This document shows, in pieces, positions 37,401 through 45,878 of a stretch of 64,000 bases of DNA. This DNA comes from Heterotrichella gracilis (lineage: Eukaryota; Sar; Xanthophyceae; Tribonematales; Xanthonemataceae): the NCBI GenBank assembly GCA_032358255.1, contig JAULBX010025829.1, positions 532,278 to 596,277 on the forward strand, in the 5' to 3' direction. Both the position numbers and the translations under genes were made by a program. Position 1 is the stretch's first letter. Each line of letters starts with the position of its first letter. The notes below the pieces were generated by a model. That model saw only the letters and a list, made by a program, of their open reading frames with translations. It made no database searches and was not told the origin of the DNA.

Positions 37401-37526
37401 AATTTTATAATTTACTTCCTGTTGAAAATAGGTTTGTTGTGAAAATATATTATGGCTAATAACAAAAATCGCCACAAGCCATTTGCAGCGATCAAAGTTT
37501 ATTATGTTTATGAATTTATTCAACAA
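34440..37526 (-). CDS. M1-family metallopeptidase (aminopeptidase N-like), exported
   Basis: About 1028 residues. An N-terminal hydrophobic segment (about 14-30, ending FSQQ) indicates export. The gluzincin site is complete: HEVGHNWFYG with His380, Glu381 and His384, and Glu403 in HPGMDEGLNSF exactly 18 residues on; GGGMEYP (about 354-360) takes the place of the GAMEN exopeptidase motif. The roughly 450-residue C-terminal part is beta-strand-rich and may be a membrane-associated or barrel-like domain. The start is uncertain: the frame begins with TTG immediately after the stop of the TlpA-like gene, and no nearby ATG exists. Probably digests peptides in the periplasm or at the surface. Confidence 0.87.
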   Translation of the reverse strand: MLNKFINIINFDRCKWLVAIFVISHNIFSQQTYFQQEVNYKIDVTLNDVSHTMRATEEIQYINNSSQSLSYIYFHLWPNAYKDHSTALASQLLQQKKTDFYFSKPEERGFIDSLNFKVNGKAIQLEFDKENIDICKLILNEPLRSLDTITITTPFFVKIPDAKFSRLGHTGQAYFITQWYPKPSVFDNDGWHQMPYLDQGEFFSEFGSFDVKITLPKNYLLSATGDRIDADDEEYFLNENVKHTLDRLDRSDFRAEDMEFPASSTETKTIRFKQFRVHDFAWFADKRFNVLHDQIELPGTKRTIDTWVFFTNKNFNLWKNAITYVNESALFYSYLTGDYPYNHITAVDGTIMAGGGMEYPNITVIGDMSNEFDLDITIAHEVGHNWFYGILGSNERDHPGMDEGLNSFYEMRYMRAKYPDKKISDLIGIDENLNLFGVNKVAYWREKEMAYFISAKSRTDQPLDLPSQDFTEFNYGSIVYSKTPVIFDYLMDYMGEDNLDKAMKFYYDQFKFKHPSPKDLSKTLNFFSGLDLNWFTSHLISSTDRIDYKIKNLKKNKDGSFRIKIKNKTGIATPVNVYGFKDKKSVGLIWYNGFEKEQTIEFPPIDVDYFKIDGLDKMPDVNRRNNYIRAKGLFKKMKPLQFNFLTKYEDPQKIQINYLPVIGANYYNGFMAGATIHNFGLYQRRFEFAITPMYAFKTMSPVGFAEFNVNLYPKNIFQQITFGAKAKSFSYDFYNAEINNQVNGTEYQNLVFNFYKIAPYLQFEIKKKNARSPIHQYITYTNNNLFIDSLNTTFNSQIIAFVPNKKNTFSFVNQLNYNLNNKRTINPFNLNVNLQHTASMAKISATLNYQITFSKKQFVDIRLFAGTFLAGSYSERSYYAFRASGYSGYQDYLFETNFLARNQYSGFGFSQFADVDGALKVWTPLGQSPEWLVSANIKSPTIFIFPFKVFADIAVCDGRALNTDPFLWDLGINTPIIKDVVDVYIPFLYNSDIKKTLELNNVRGIKTVRFTINIHKLVPKNIVKDNFF

Positions 37527-38657
37527 TTATTTTGCTGCTATTGCTTTTTCAATAGCTTTTTCTAATTCGGCACCTCTCAAATTTTTCGCTATTATCTTTC
37601 CTTCTTTATCTAACAAAACAGTATAGGGAATTCCTTCTACTGCATATAATTTAGCAGCGTAACTATCCCAGTATTTAAGATCGCTCACCTGCGGCCAAGT
37701 AATACCATCCTTCGCAATAGCATCAACCCAACGCGTTTTATCCTGATCGAGAGAAACGCCATAGATCTCAAAACCTTTATCTTTAAATTTAGCATAAGCT
37801 TTTACAACATTTGGCATTTCCTTTCTGCAAGGACCGCACCAGCTTGCCCAAAAATCTACCAAAACAATTTTTCCTTTAAAAGAAGAAAGTGCTAATTCTT
37901 TATCATCCGGCGTTGGCAAAACAATTTCAGGAGCTTCTTGTCCAATAGTTGTTGCCAACATTTTATTTACTACTTCATGGAAAATTTTTACGCCTTTATC
38001 TTTAGGAAATTTTTTAGTCAAACCTTCATCTAATTTTTTGTATACATCAGAATATTTGTCTGGCTCCATTCCCTGTATCGCTATCATAGATGCATATTTA
38101 TCGTAGTTCTTCATGATCTTATCCCCCATAGAAGCATTATATGCATCCATAATACTATTAAATGGTTTCTCGAAAATACCACTTAACGAATCCATTTTTA
38201 GAGAGTCCATTTTAATAGTTTGTACAATTGCCTGAAAAGCCTGATTCAAAGAATCCATCTGGATATTCTTTTTCTTAGTGATCTCGTTATACTCAACAAA
38301 TAATGTTGTTTCGGGAGAGCCCTCTACTTTATAGGTGTTACCAAGATCTTTAATATTAGCTGTTACTTTAATTTTATCATTACTATCTAAAACCAACATT
38401 GCAAAATTTTGTTGATTTAATTTTATGCGATAAAAGCCAATATTTGGCGTGTAGTTCATGAATTCAAAATTACCCTTTTCATCTACCACAGTGCTATCAA
38501 CCGTTACCGGTTGAGGATTGATCAACTTTTCTAAATAAATAGTTTCGCCATTTGAGTTGCTTAAAGTTCCCTTTAACTCAAAATTACCGTTCTTTTTAGT
38601 TTCGCCGCAAGCTGATAAAATTACTATAACCGCAATAGCGCTAATTGTTTTAAACAT
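37527..38657 (-). CDS. TlpA-like thioredoxin-fold lipoprotein with DUF4369 domain
   Basis: About 376 residues from the ATG at 38655-38657: lipoprotein signal with lipobox ILSAC, a DUF4369-type beta domain (about 25-120), a helical linker rich in Met, Asp and Lys, and a TlpA/ResA-like thioredoxin domain with FWASWCGPCRKEMP in the C-terminal third. The WCGPC motif makes it a probable thiol-disulfide reductase on the periplasmic side of a membrane. It begins four bases after gatB and ends flush with the M1 peptidase frame. This domain pair is very common in Bacteroidota. Confidence 0.9.
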   Translation of the reverse strand: MFKTISAIAVIVILSACGETKKNGNFELKGTLSNSNGETIYLEKLINPQPVTVDSTVVDEKGNFEFMNYTPNIGFYRIKLNQQNFAMLVLDSNDKIKVTANIKDLGNTYKVEGSPETTLFVEYNEITKKKNIQMDSLNQAFQAIVQTIKMDSLKMDSLSGIFEKPFNSIMDAYNASMGDKIMKNYDKYASMIAIQGMEPDKYSDVYKKLDEGLTKKFPKDKGVKIFHEVVNKMLATTIGQEAPEIVLPTPDDKELALSSFKGKIVLVDFWASWCGPCRKEMPNVVKAYAKFKDKGFEIYGVSLDQDKTRWVDAIAKDGITWPQVSDLKYWDSYAAKLYAVEGIPYTVLLDKEGKIIAKNLRGAELEKAIEKAIAAK

Positions 38658-38661
38658 ATTT

Positions 38662-40113
38662 TTATTTTTCAAGTGTTTCTTTTAATAATTGATTTAATAA
38701 TTTTGGATCGGCTTTGCCTTTACTTGCTTTCATCACTTCACCTACGAACAAACCTAGTAAACTGGATTTACCCGCTTTGTATTCTGTCACTTTTTCCGGA
38801 AATTTTGACAAGGTAGAATTTATAAGACTTTGTAACTCGTCGCTATTACTATTTTGTAGAAGGTCCAGATCTTTTGCAATTTGCTCAGGTGTTTTATTTT
38901 GATCTTTCATTAGTTCGGGAAAAATACTTTGCGATGCAGCTGCATTACTAATTTTTCCTTCATCAATTAATAAAATTATATCCGCGATCTTTTTAGGATC
39001 TAAAGTAAATTCAGAAATAGTTAAAGCTCTTTCGTTTAGATATGCCTTAACCGGACCCATTACCCAATTAGCGGCGCTTTTATAGTTAGATGTATACGTT
39101 ACTAATTTATTATAATAGGCGGCAACTTCTTTCAGGTCTATTAATTGTAAAGCATCATATTCGGTAAGAGAATATTTTTTTGTATATAAGTTAAAAAGCT
39201 CATCAGGCAATGTTGGCATGTTGGCTTTTATTTCATTAATATATTCTTGCGTTACAAAAACAGGTTGCAGGTCCGGTTCCGGAAAATAACGGTAATCATT
39301 AGCATTCTCTTTACTTCTTAAAGAAAAAGTTAATCCTTTAACAGCGTCAAAACTTCTGGTTTCACCTGCAATTAATTCCCCTGCCTCTATAAGATCTATT
39401 TGTCTTTTTATTTCAAAATCTATGGCGCGTTGAACATTCCTAAAAGAGTTCATGTTCTTAACCTCAACTTTTTTTCCGAATTCTTTGGCGCCTTTTAGCA
39501 TTACAGAAATATTTGCATCGCAACGTAAAGATCCTTCTTCCATGTTTCCATCGCAGATATCTAAATAACGAACCAACTTTCTAACTTCGGTTAAATAGGC
39601 GTACGCTTCTTCTCCACTTCTAAAATCAGGCTCGGTAACAATTTCCAACAATGGCGTACCTGCGCGGTTAAGATCTATCAATGTTTCAAATGGATCAATA
39701 TCATGTAAACTTTTTCCGGCATCCTCTTCCATGTGAATGCGGGTAAGATTGATCTTTTTTGTTGCTCCATCTTTTAATTTAGCTACAATATATCCGCCAT
39801 TACAAATAGGCGTTTTATCCTGTGTTATTTGATAACCTTTAGGGAGATCGGCGTAGAAATAATTTTTACGCGCAAATTGATTTTCCTCGCGGATATTTGC
39901 ATTTACAGCAATACCTAATTTTACAGCAAACTCGATTGCTTTGGCATTTACTACAGGCAAAGTTCCGGGGTGACCTAATGTTACCACGCTGACATTTGTA
40001 TTTGGCAGCGCACCATATTCTGCTACATCGCTACTATACATTTTGGTTTTTGTAAGCAATTGGATGTGGCACTCTAAACCGATAACGGTTTCGTATTTAT
40101 CGTAAACGCTCAT
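38662..40113 (-). CDS. gatB: Aspartyl/glutamyl-tRNA amidotransferase subunit B
   Basis: A 483-residue GatB. Landmarks: VIGLECHIQLLTKTKMYS at the N terminus, FYADLPKGYQITQ, the RIHMEEDAGKSLHD ion/ATP site, and DYRYFPEPDLQP; the C-terminal third is the helical YqeY-like tRNA-binding domain. With GatA and GatC, which are not in the window, it amidates mis-acylated Glu-tRNA-Gln or Asp-tRNA-Asn. It starts a tight four-gene run with the TlpA-like, M1 and lpxH genes; a strong terminator separates it from the gene upstream. Confidence 0.97.
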   Translation of the reverse strand: MSVYDKYETVIGLECHIQLLTKTKMYSSDVAEYGALPNTNVSVVTLGHPGTLPVVNAKAIEFAVKLGIAVNANIREENQFARKNYFYADLPKGYQITQDKTPICNGGYIVAKLKDGATKKINLTRIHMEEDAGKSLHDIDPFETLIDLNRAGTPLLEIVTEPDFRSGEEAYAYLTEVRKLVRYLDICDGNMEEGSLRCDANISVMLKGAKEFGKKVEVKNMNSFRNVQRAIDFEIKRQIDLIEAGELIAGETRSFDAVKGLTFSLRSKENANDYRYFPEPDLQPVFVTQEYINEIKANMPTLPDELFNLYTKKYSLTEYDALQLIDLKEVAAYYNKLVTYTSNYKSAANWVMGPVKAYLNERALTISEFTLDPKKIADIILLIDEGKISNAAASQSIFPELMKDQNKTPEQIAKDLDLLQNSNSDELQSLINSTLSKFPEKVTEYKAGKSSLLGLFVGEVMKASKGKADPKLLNQLLKETLEK

Positions 40114-40164
40114 AATTTTGCGCTTTAAAGATACTATTTTTACCTGTAAACAATTGCCATTAAA

Positions 40165-40200
40165 ACAAAAAAGGCGTTCCGGATAACCGGAACGCCTTTT
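40165..40200 (-). terminator. Rho-independent terminator after the GEVED-repeat gene
   Basis: AAAAGGCGTTCCGG (40169-40182) and CCGGAACGCCTTTT (40187-40200) form a perfect 14-base-pair stem with a four-base loop. In the minus direction it is followed by a T-rich run (plus strand AACAAAA), giving a strong terminator for the gene ending at 40218 and insulating gatB. Confidence 0.9.
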
Positions 40201-40217
40201 TAAAAATTAGGGGTAAC

Positions 40218-43200
40218 TTATTCTTTTATTAATTTACCTTCTTTGATCGCAACCTTAGTTGTTAAAGAAGTGATCTTATAAGTATACATACCATTAGCTA
40301 ATTCTTTAATGTTTACAGCGCTTTCAGACTTGTTTAAAGTAGTTTTATAAACTACTCTTCCTGAAAGGTCGTGAACCTCGAATACATAACTACCGTTACT
40401 ATTCTCAATTACAACATTAATATTTCCGCTATTTGGGTTTGGATAAATGAACGTGTTGTTATCTATCACAGTGCTCTTAGCTATACCAGTACAAACAACC
40501 ACAAACACAGTTACGTTTGAATTAGTACTACAACCAGCTGTATTTGTTGTAACAACATTGTAAACAGTTGATATTGCTGGAGTAACGCTTATTGCAGCAG
40601 TAGTTTGACTACCAGGTGACCATGTGTAATTACCAGCACTTGAAACACCTGTTAATGTTGTGCTCATACCTGGACAAAGTGTTAGAGAAGGAGCTGCAGA
40701 TACAGAAAGCGTTGGAGATGGCTTAACTGTAATACTGATAGTTTTAGTATCAGGACAACCTGGCGCATTCTCACCAACAACAGTGTATGATGTAGTTACT
40801 GATGGCGTAACTGAAATAGAACTTGTTTGAGCAGTTGTATTCCAAGTATATGTAGTTGCACCAGATGCAGTTAAATTAACCGAAGCACCATTACAAATTG
40901 TGGTTTGCGAAGCAGAAAGGACAACAGTTGGAGTTGCACATGCACCCGTAATGTTTATACAATAGTCCTCAGTTTCACCATAACCATAAGAAGCACATTC
41001 AAGAATTCCCACATTACTTTCAGCGGCAATAACTCTCATACGTGTTATACCTAAAGATGCGCTGGCAGGAATTGTAATTACAGTGCTGTTTAGAGTTCCG
41101 GCAACAGCCCATAATGTACTTGGCGAAGCATAAACCTGTTCGCCTGGATCAGAGAATAAACCATTACTGTTAAAATCCATATAAACGGTAACACCACCAG
41201 AATAAGCAGTTGCATTACATTGTCCAACTGTTACATCAAGAGTATAAGTTGTGTTTTGTGCAAGATTCGGAGCAGCAATTATACCAGTGTAATTTGAATA
41301 TTTACTTAATGTAGAAGTTGGTGCACTACCTGTTTGACTACAATTTGAAGTATTATTTAATGTACCAATGGTCACATTAAAAATTTCATCGTCAGCAGTT
41401 TGCGTTGGCGCAGATGTTAAGCAATATGCAGAACACTGACAAGGACTACCACCAACTACTATTTGAACCGGAGTTGCCGTTGTGCTTGCAGGACCATTTG
41501 TACAAGTAATTACCGCTTGGTAGAAAGTTGTAGTGGCAATGTTTGTTGCAGAATATGCTGTTGCAGTTGCACCTGAGATAGCTGTATAAGGACCCGAAAG
41601 AGCAGGCGCCGAGAACCATTGATATGTTAAACCTCCAATAGTATATGTAGTAGTTAAACTTAAGCTAGTAGAAGCATTAGGGCAAACATTCGTTGAAGTT
41701 GCAACGACAGCGTTTGCTCCAGGCGCTCCGGCACATGGTGTGGCAGGAGTTATATTTATACAATAATCTTCAGTTTCACCAGCAAAATAACTTCCACAAT
41801 CTGGTTGTGCGGTTGAACTTTCAACCTCAACAACTCTCATACGAGTAATACCCGAAGTAGCAGATGCAGGAATTGCAATAACGCCATTAAGTGTTGTTCC
41901 GGTTACAGCAAAAGAAGTGTACGGAGATGTATATACTAATTCACCTGGATCTGTAAATAAACCATTTTGGTTAAAATCCATATATATAGTAACAATACCT
42001 GAATTAGCAAAAGTCGCATTACACATGCCAACAGTTACACTAAAATTGTAATTAATACCTGCAGCTAAATTAGGTGCCGCAATTATACCAGTATAATTAG
42101 AATATAAATTTAATGTAGATGTTGGGAAACTACCTGTTTGATTACAGTTTGATGTGTTATTTAAACTACCAATAGATACATTCAGGATCTCGTCATATAA
42201 AGCATTCGTTGCGTTTGAAGTACAATATGCAGAACAACGGCAAGGATCGCTACTTACAACAACTTGAACAGGAGTTGAAGTTGTGCTAGCCGGACCATTT
42301 GTACAAGTAATAACTGCTTGATAAAATAATGTAGTTGTAAGATTGGTTGCAGTAAATGCTGCAGTTGTAGCGGTAGCAATTGGCGTGTATGGACCTGAAA
42401 CTGCAGGTGCACTAAACCATTGGTAAGTTAAACCACCAACAGTGTATGAATTAGCCAAACTTAAATTAACGTTGCCATTAGGACAAACATTTGTCATTGT
42501 AGTTAAAGCTGTATTTGCAGCAGGCGCTCCGGCACAAGGTGTTGGAGCAGTGATGTTTATACAATAATCTTCAGTTTCACCATAACCGTATGCAACACAA
42601 GGACCAATCCCCACATTAGATTCAGCGGCAATTACTCTCATTCTGGTAATACCAATTGATGCATTTGTTGGTATGGTCACCACACCGGTATTTGTTGTTC
42701 CTGTTACCGCCCAAAGTGTAGAAGGCGAAGCATAAACTTGTTCTCCCGGATCAGCAAACGATCCATTGTTATTAAAATCCATATAAGCTGTAACACCACC
42801 TGAGTAAGCGTTAGCGTTACATTGACCTACAGTGACGTTTAAAGTGTAACTTACACCGGCTGCAAGATTTGGCGCAGCAACGATACCTGTATAATTAGAA
42901 TATTTACTTAATGTAGATGTTGGAGCACTTCCTGTTTGAGAACAGTTTGATGTATTATTTAAAGTACCAATATTAACATTAAAGATCTCATCATCTGCTG
43001 TTTGGCTAGGCGCTGAAGTAAGGCAATACGCGCCACATTGGCAAGGATTACCACTAACAGTTACCTGAACTGGAGTTGAAGTAGTACTACCGGCACTATT
43101 TGTACAAGTAATTACCGCACGATAAAATAAAGAAGTAGTTACGTTAGTTGCAGTATATACGGCAGCAGTTGCTCCTGTTACAAGTGTATATGGACCTGCA

Positions 43201-45032
43201 GCAGCAGTAGCAATATACCATTGGTAAGCTAAACCACCAACAGTGTATGAAGTAGCTAAACTTAATGTTACACTTCCGTTAGGACAAGCATTTGTTAAAC
43301 TTGCAACAGCAGAGTTAGCTGCCGGTACACCTGAACATGCAGACGCAGCACCGATAGTTACAATATAATCTTCTGTTTCACCAGATCCAAAATTAGTACA
43401 AGCATCGCCTGGTCCATTTGGATTACCAGTACCTCTTGAACGTACACGCATACCTGTTTGACCAAGTAACGCAGTTCCTGGTACTGTAAATGTTGCAATA
43501 GTTGGTACGTTAGCAGTCGATGAAAGAGTGATTTGTGTATGCTCGCTAATATCAAAAGTTCCGCTTTGGTTATAATCGATCCAAACCGATTCGATATTAC
43601 TTGCTGTAGTATTTACACTTATTGAATATGTAACCCCAATGTTTAATGTTGCTGTAGTAGAAGGGCTCGGAGGGAATTGAGTATAAGTACCGTTAATTGC
43701 ATTTGAGTTACAAGTTGAATTGTTATTAAATAATGTACCTAATATTGATACATTAGTAATATTATCACCTGAACAACCACTACCACCTAAGTTAGTATTG
43801 CAATAACAAAGTGTTGCCGGGTTATTAGGATTTACAGATGTAACAGCTGTAGTAACACTTTGAGCAGAGTTAGTACATGTAATTACCAACTGATAAAAAG
43901 TTTGAGCAGTTAATGATGCAGTAGTTAAAACCTGAGTATTAAATCCCGAACCAGTAGTAACGTTAGTCCAAGGGCCAGCAGCTGCAGGAGCTTGCATCCA
44001 TTGGTAAGTGATACCTGTAAATGAATTTGAACTCGTATTTGAAACTACCGCAGTAGTATTAGGACAAATAGTTTGCGAAGGACTTACAGAACCTGCGCTT
44101 GGCGAACCAGCACAAGGAAGTGGCGGTGTCCAACGATATATTTGCCCGCTAGTTGGCGCTAAGCCTGCACTGAAATTTGCTACGGCAGTATTCACAGCGC
44201 CAGGAGTTGACGCAGCATAAGAAGTTGTTACAGAACGATTATTAAAATCAGCATTACTTAAGCCTCTTAATCCAACCTCGCCTGCAAAGGCACTTGCGCT
44301 ATTTGTTCCGCAATTACCGTAAATAATTTCAACAACATTCGTAGTTTGATATAATTTAATCTGAACGTTCATATAATCATCTAACCCTGTAGATGTATTT
44401 GACCATCTTCCAACTCTTCTCCACTGAATGGTGAACACCTGATTTGGAGCAACCCCCGAAACCTGATAAGAGATCGATCCTTTACTATAAACAGATGTAC
44501 CTGCGGCGGTTGCGTTTGCCGAAATGGTCATGTTACCTGCCGCAATGGCCGTAACAGAAGCATTAACGGGTATACCTGTTCCAAACAACGTATCACCAAC
44601 GCTAAAAGCATTAGCAGCAGGATAAGTTAAGTTTATAACGTTACTTCCGCTAGTAGTAGTGCATGTTTGAGCTGGCCCCATCTGCAAATCCTTACCAAAA
44701 AAGGAAACTACATCGTTAAAGCTACCTGTACTGATAGGATTGTATGAACTGAAGGGAGTAACAGTACCCATGCAAATCCAACCATTAACATTTAACGCTA
44801 TTGAAGAGTACGTTGTGTTGTTAAAGTTAAAGTTAAACCCAATTGGGATATTTGCAAAAACGTTATCGTCAAAATTACCCACAGCAATTGCTGTAGTTGT
44901 TGGTCCGCTAATTGGTATGGCGTTATAAACGCCACTTAATTGTGTAAAGCTATACGCAGATACCTGCGCGCTACTTTTTACTCCAGCAAAAAGTAAGGCT
45001 AAGCTTAAGATTGATTTGTAAATTTTTGTCAT
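40218..45032 (-). CDS. Giant T9SS-secreted protein with four GEVED modules
   Basis: About 1604 residues from the ATG at 45030-45032, which gives a normal signal peptide (ends KSSAQ). An N-terminal beta-sandwich domain (about 23-310) is followed by four modules, each an Ig-like unit (YQW...GPYT...FYQAVITCTN) plus a GEVED domain with DFNxNGxFxDPGE-like acidic loop and GETEDYCINI end; the first GEVED is the most divergent. Two Ig-like units and a type A sorting domain (IYPNPNSG, GMYTYKI, ending KLIKE) close the protein. The DxNxNG loops look able to bind calcium. Its function is unknown; a surface or matrix role is likely. A perfect terminator lies just downstream. Confidence 0.9.
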   Translation of the reverse strand: MTKIYKSILSLALLFAGVKSSAQVSAYSFTQLSGVYNAIPISGPTTTAIAVGNFDDNVFANIPIGFNFNFNNTTYSSIALNVNGWICMGTVTPFSSYNPISTGSFNDVVSFFGKDLQMGPAQTCTTTSGSNVINLTYPAANAFSVGDTLFGTGIPVNASVTAIAAGNMTISANATAAGTSVYSKGSISYQVSGVAPNQVFTIQWRRVGRWSNTSTGLDDYMNVQIKLYQTTNVVEIIYGNCGTNSASAFAGEVGLRGLSNADFNNRSVTTSYAASTPGAVNTAVANFSAGLAPTSGQIYRWTPPLPCAGSPSAGSVSPSQTICPNTTAVVSNTSSNSFTGITYQWMQAPAAAGPWTNVTTGSGFNTQVLTTASLTAQTFYQLVITCTNSAQSVTTAVTSVNPNNPATLCYCNTNLGGSGCSGDNITNVSILGTLFNNNSTCNSNAINGTYTQFPPSPSTTATLNIGVTYSISVNTTASNIESVWIDYNQSGTFDISEHTQITLSSTANVPTIATFTVPGTALLGQTGMRVRSRGTGNPNGPGDACTNFGSGETEDYIVTIGAASACSGVPAANSAVASLTNACPNGSVTLSLATSYTVGGLAYQWYIATAAAGPYTLVTGATAAVYTATNVTTSLFYRAVITCTNSAGSTTSTPVQVTVSGNPCQCGAYCLTSAPSQTADDEIFNVNIGTLNNTSNCSQTGSAPTSTLSKYSNYTGIVAAPNLAAGVSYTLNVTVGQCNANAYSGGVTAYMDFNNNGSFADPGEQVYASPSTLWAVTGTTNTGVVTIPTNASIGITRMRVIAAESNVGIGPCVAYGYGETEDYCINITAPTPCAGAPAANTALTTMTNVCPNGNVNLSLANSYTVGGLTYQWFSAPAVSGPYTPIATATTAAFTATNLTTTLFYQAVITCTNGPASTTSTPVQVVVSSDPCRCSAYCTSNATNALYDEILNVSIGSLNNTSNCNQTGSFPTSTLNLYSNYTGIIAAPNLAAGINYNFSVTVGMCNATFANSGIVTIYMDFNQNGLFTDPGELVYTSPYTSFAVTGTTLNGVIAIPASATSGITRMRVVEVESSTAQPDCGSYFAGETEDYCINITPATPCAGAPGANAVVATSTNVCPNASTSLSLTTTYTIGGLTYQWFSAPALSGPYTAISGATATAYSATNIATTTFYQAVITCTNGPASTTATPVQIVVGGSPCQCSAYCLTSAPTQTADDEIFNVTIGTLNNTSNCSQTGSAPTSTLSKYSNYTGIIAAPNLAQNTTYTLDVTVGQCNATAYSGGVTVYMDFNSNGLFSDPGEQVYASPSTLWAVAGTLNSTVITIPASASLGITRMRVIAAESNVGILECASYGYGETEDYCINITGACATPTVVLSASQTTICNGASVNLTASGATTYTWNTTAQTSSISVTPSVTTSYTVVGENAPGCPDTKTISITVKPSPTLSVSAAPSLTLCPGMSTTLTGVSSAGNYTWSPGSQTTAAISVTPAISTVYNVVTTNTAGCSTNSNVTVFVVVCTGIAKSTVIDNNTFIYPNPNSGNINVVIENSNGSYVFEVHDLSGRVVYKTTLNKSESAVNIKELANGMYTYKITSLTTKVAIKEGKLIKE
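40957..43045 (-). repeat. Three consecutive Ig-like/GEVED coding modules
   Basis: Three in-frame units of about 800 bases per period, with GEVED parts near 42555-43045, 41757-42245 and 40957-41440. The first and third are clearly more like each other than either is to the middle one, including the segments TADDEIFNV, STLSKYSNYTGI and ASPSTLWAV that the middle unit lacks or varies. Confidence 0.8.
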
Positions 45033-45193
45033 TTTTTTCAATTGTTTAATAAATATTAAGTGCAGTTCACTAAATTGATTCAGTACGTCACGCAAAGATA
45101 ACCAATTATTAACCTAAAAGTTTAAGAATAATCAACAAAGTTCAAAAAAAATCCACAAAATGCGATTCGAGGGGTTCCTAAATGTTAAAAAAG

Positions 45194-45829
45194 TTATTTT
45201 AGGAAATAAACCGGGTGGGCCTCGTTGTATTTTCTGATATATCTAAAAATTTGTTCTTTTTGTTTTCTGCGGTTCAGTTTTTTAAACTCCGTATACAATA
45301 GTTTATCGCGGCTAAGTAATACCTCCGCTTCATCCATTTTAAATTCAGTAATGATACCGTCATAGAAATTAATTAAAAACTCCCTTACTTCCTGCCTTCT
45401 GCCTGAGCCATAACCAAACATTGGATCATAAAAACCTGCGCCAACTATTTCTACTGTAGCTACTAAATAACAAACAGATCCAAAAACCGGCACCCTATAA
45501 AAGCTACCTTTATAATTGATGTACAAGGTTTTGTTCTGAACAAAACCCCAAATCGTATTTGATTTTATTTCAGCAGTTTTTTGCCCATCAGAATATGTGA
45601 AAGTTTCCTGATCGAGGGTCTTACCAACAAAATCTAATTGTTCTTTATTTATTGTGGATGTGATCTGCTCCTTTAAAACACCTTTATTATGCCTAAAATC
45701 GAAGTAGGAAATATAAACTGCATCTGCAATGCCAAGATCAGCGGATACAATAACACTATCGATTTGCCCAATTAAAAAACCTTTTAAAAGTGTACAGAAT
45801 AATAACGCCAATAAATTACGCCTCATCAT
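45194..45829 (-). CDS. Hypothetical exported protein
   Basis: About 211 residues. The N terminus (MMRRNLLALLFCTLLKGFLIGQ) looks like a signal peptide; the mature part is a mix of beta strands followed by a basic helical C terminus (RRKQKEQIFRYIRKYNEAHP). I do not recognise a family. Start is one of two adjacent ATG codons (45827-45829 or 45824-45826). It is divergent from the subtilisin gene at 45879 and lies 161 bases from the giant gene's start. Confidence 0.6.
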   Translation of the reverse strand: MMRRNLLALLFCTLLKGFLIGQIDSVIVSADLGIADAVYISYFDFRHNKGVLKEQITSTINKEQLDFVGKTLDQETFTYSDGQKTAEIKSNTIWGFVQNKTLYINYKGSFYRVPVFGSVCYLVATVEIVGAGFYDPMFGYGSGRRQEVREFLINFYDGIITEFKMDEAEVLLSRDKLLYTEFKKLNRRKQKEQIFRYIRKYNEAHPVYFLK

Positions 45830-45878
45830 ACACAAATGTCGTGTTTTTTAATTAATTTTAAACGAAATAACCTGTAAA

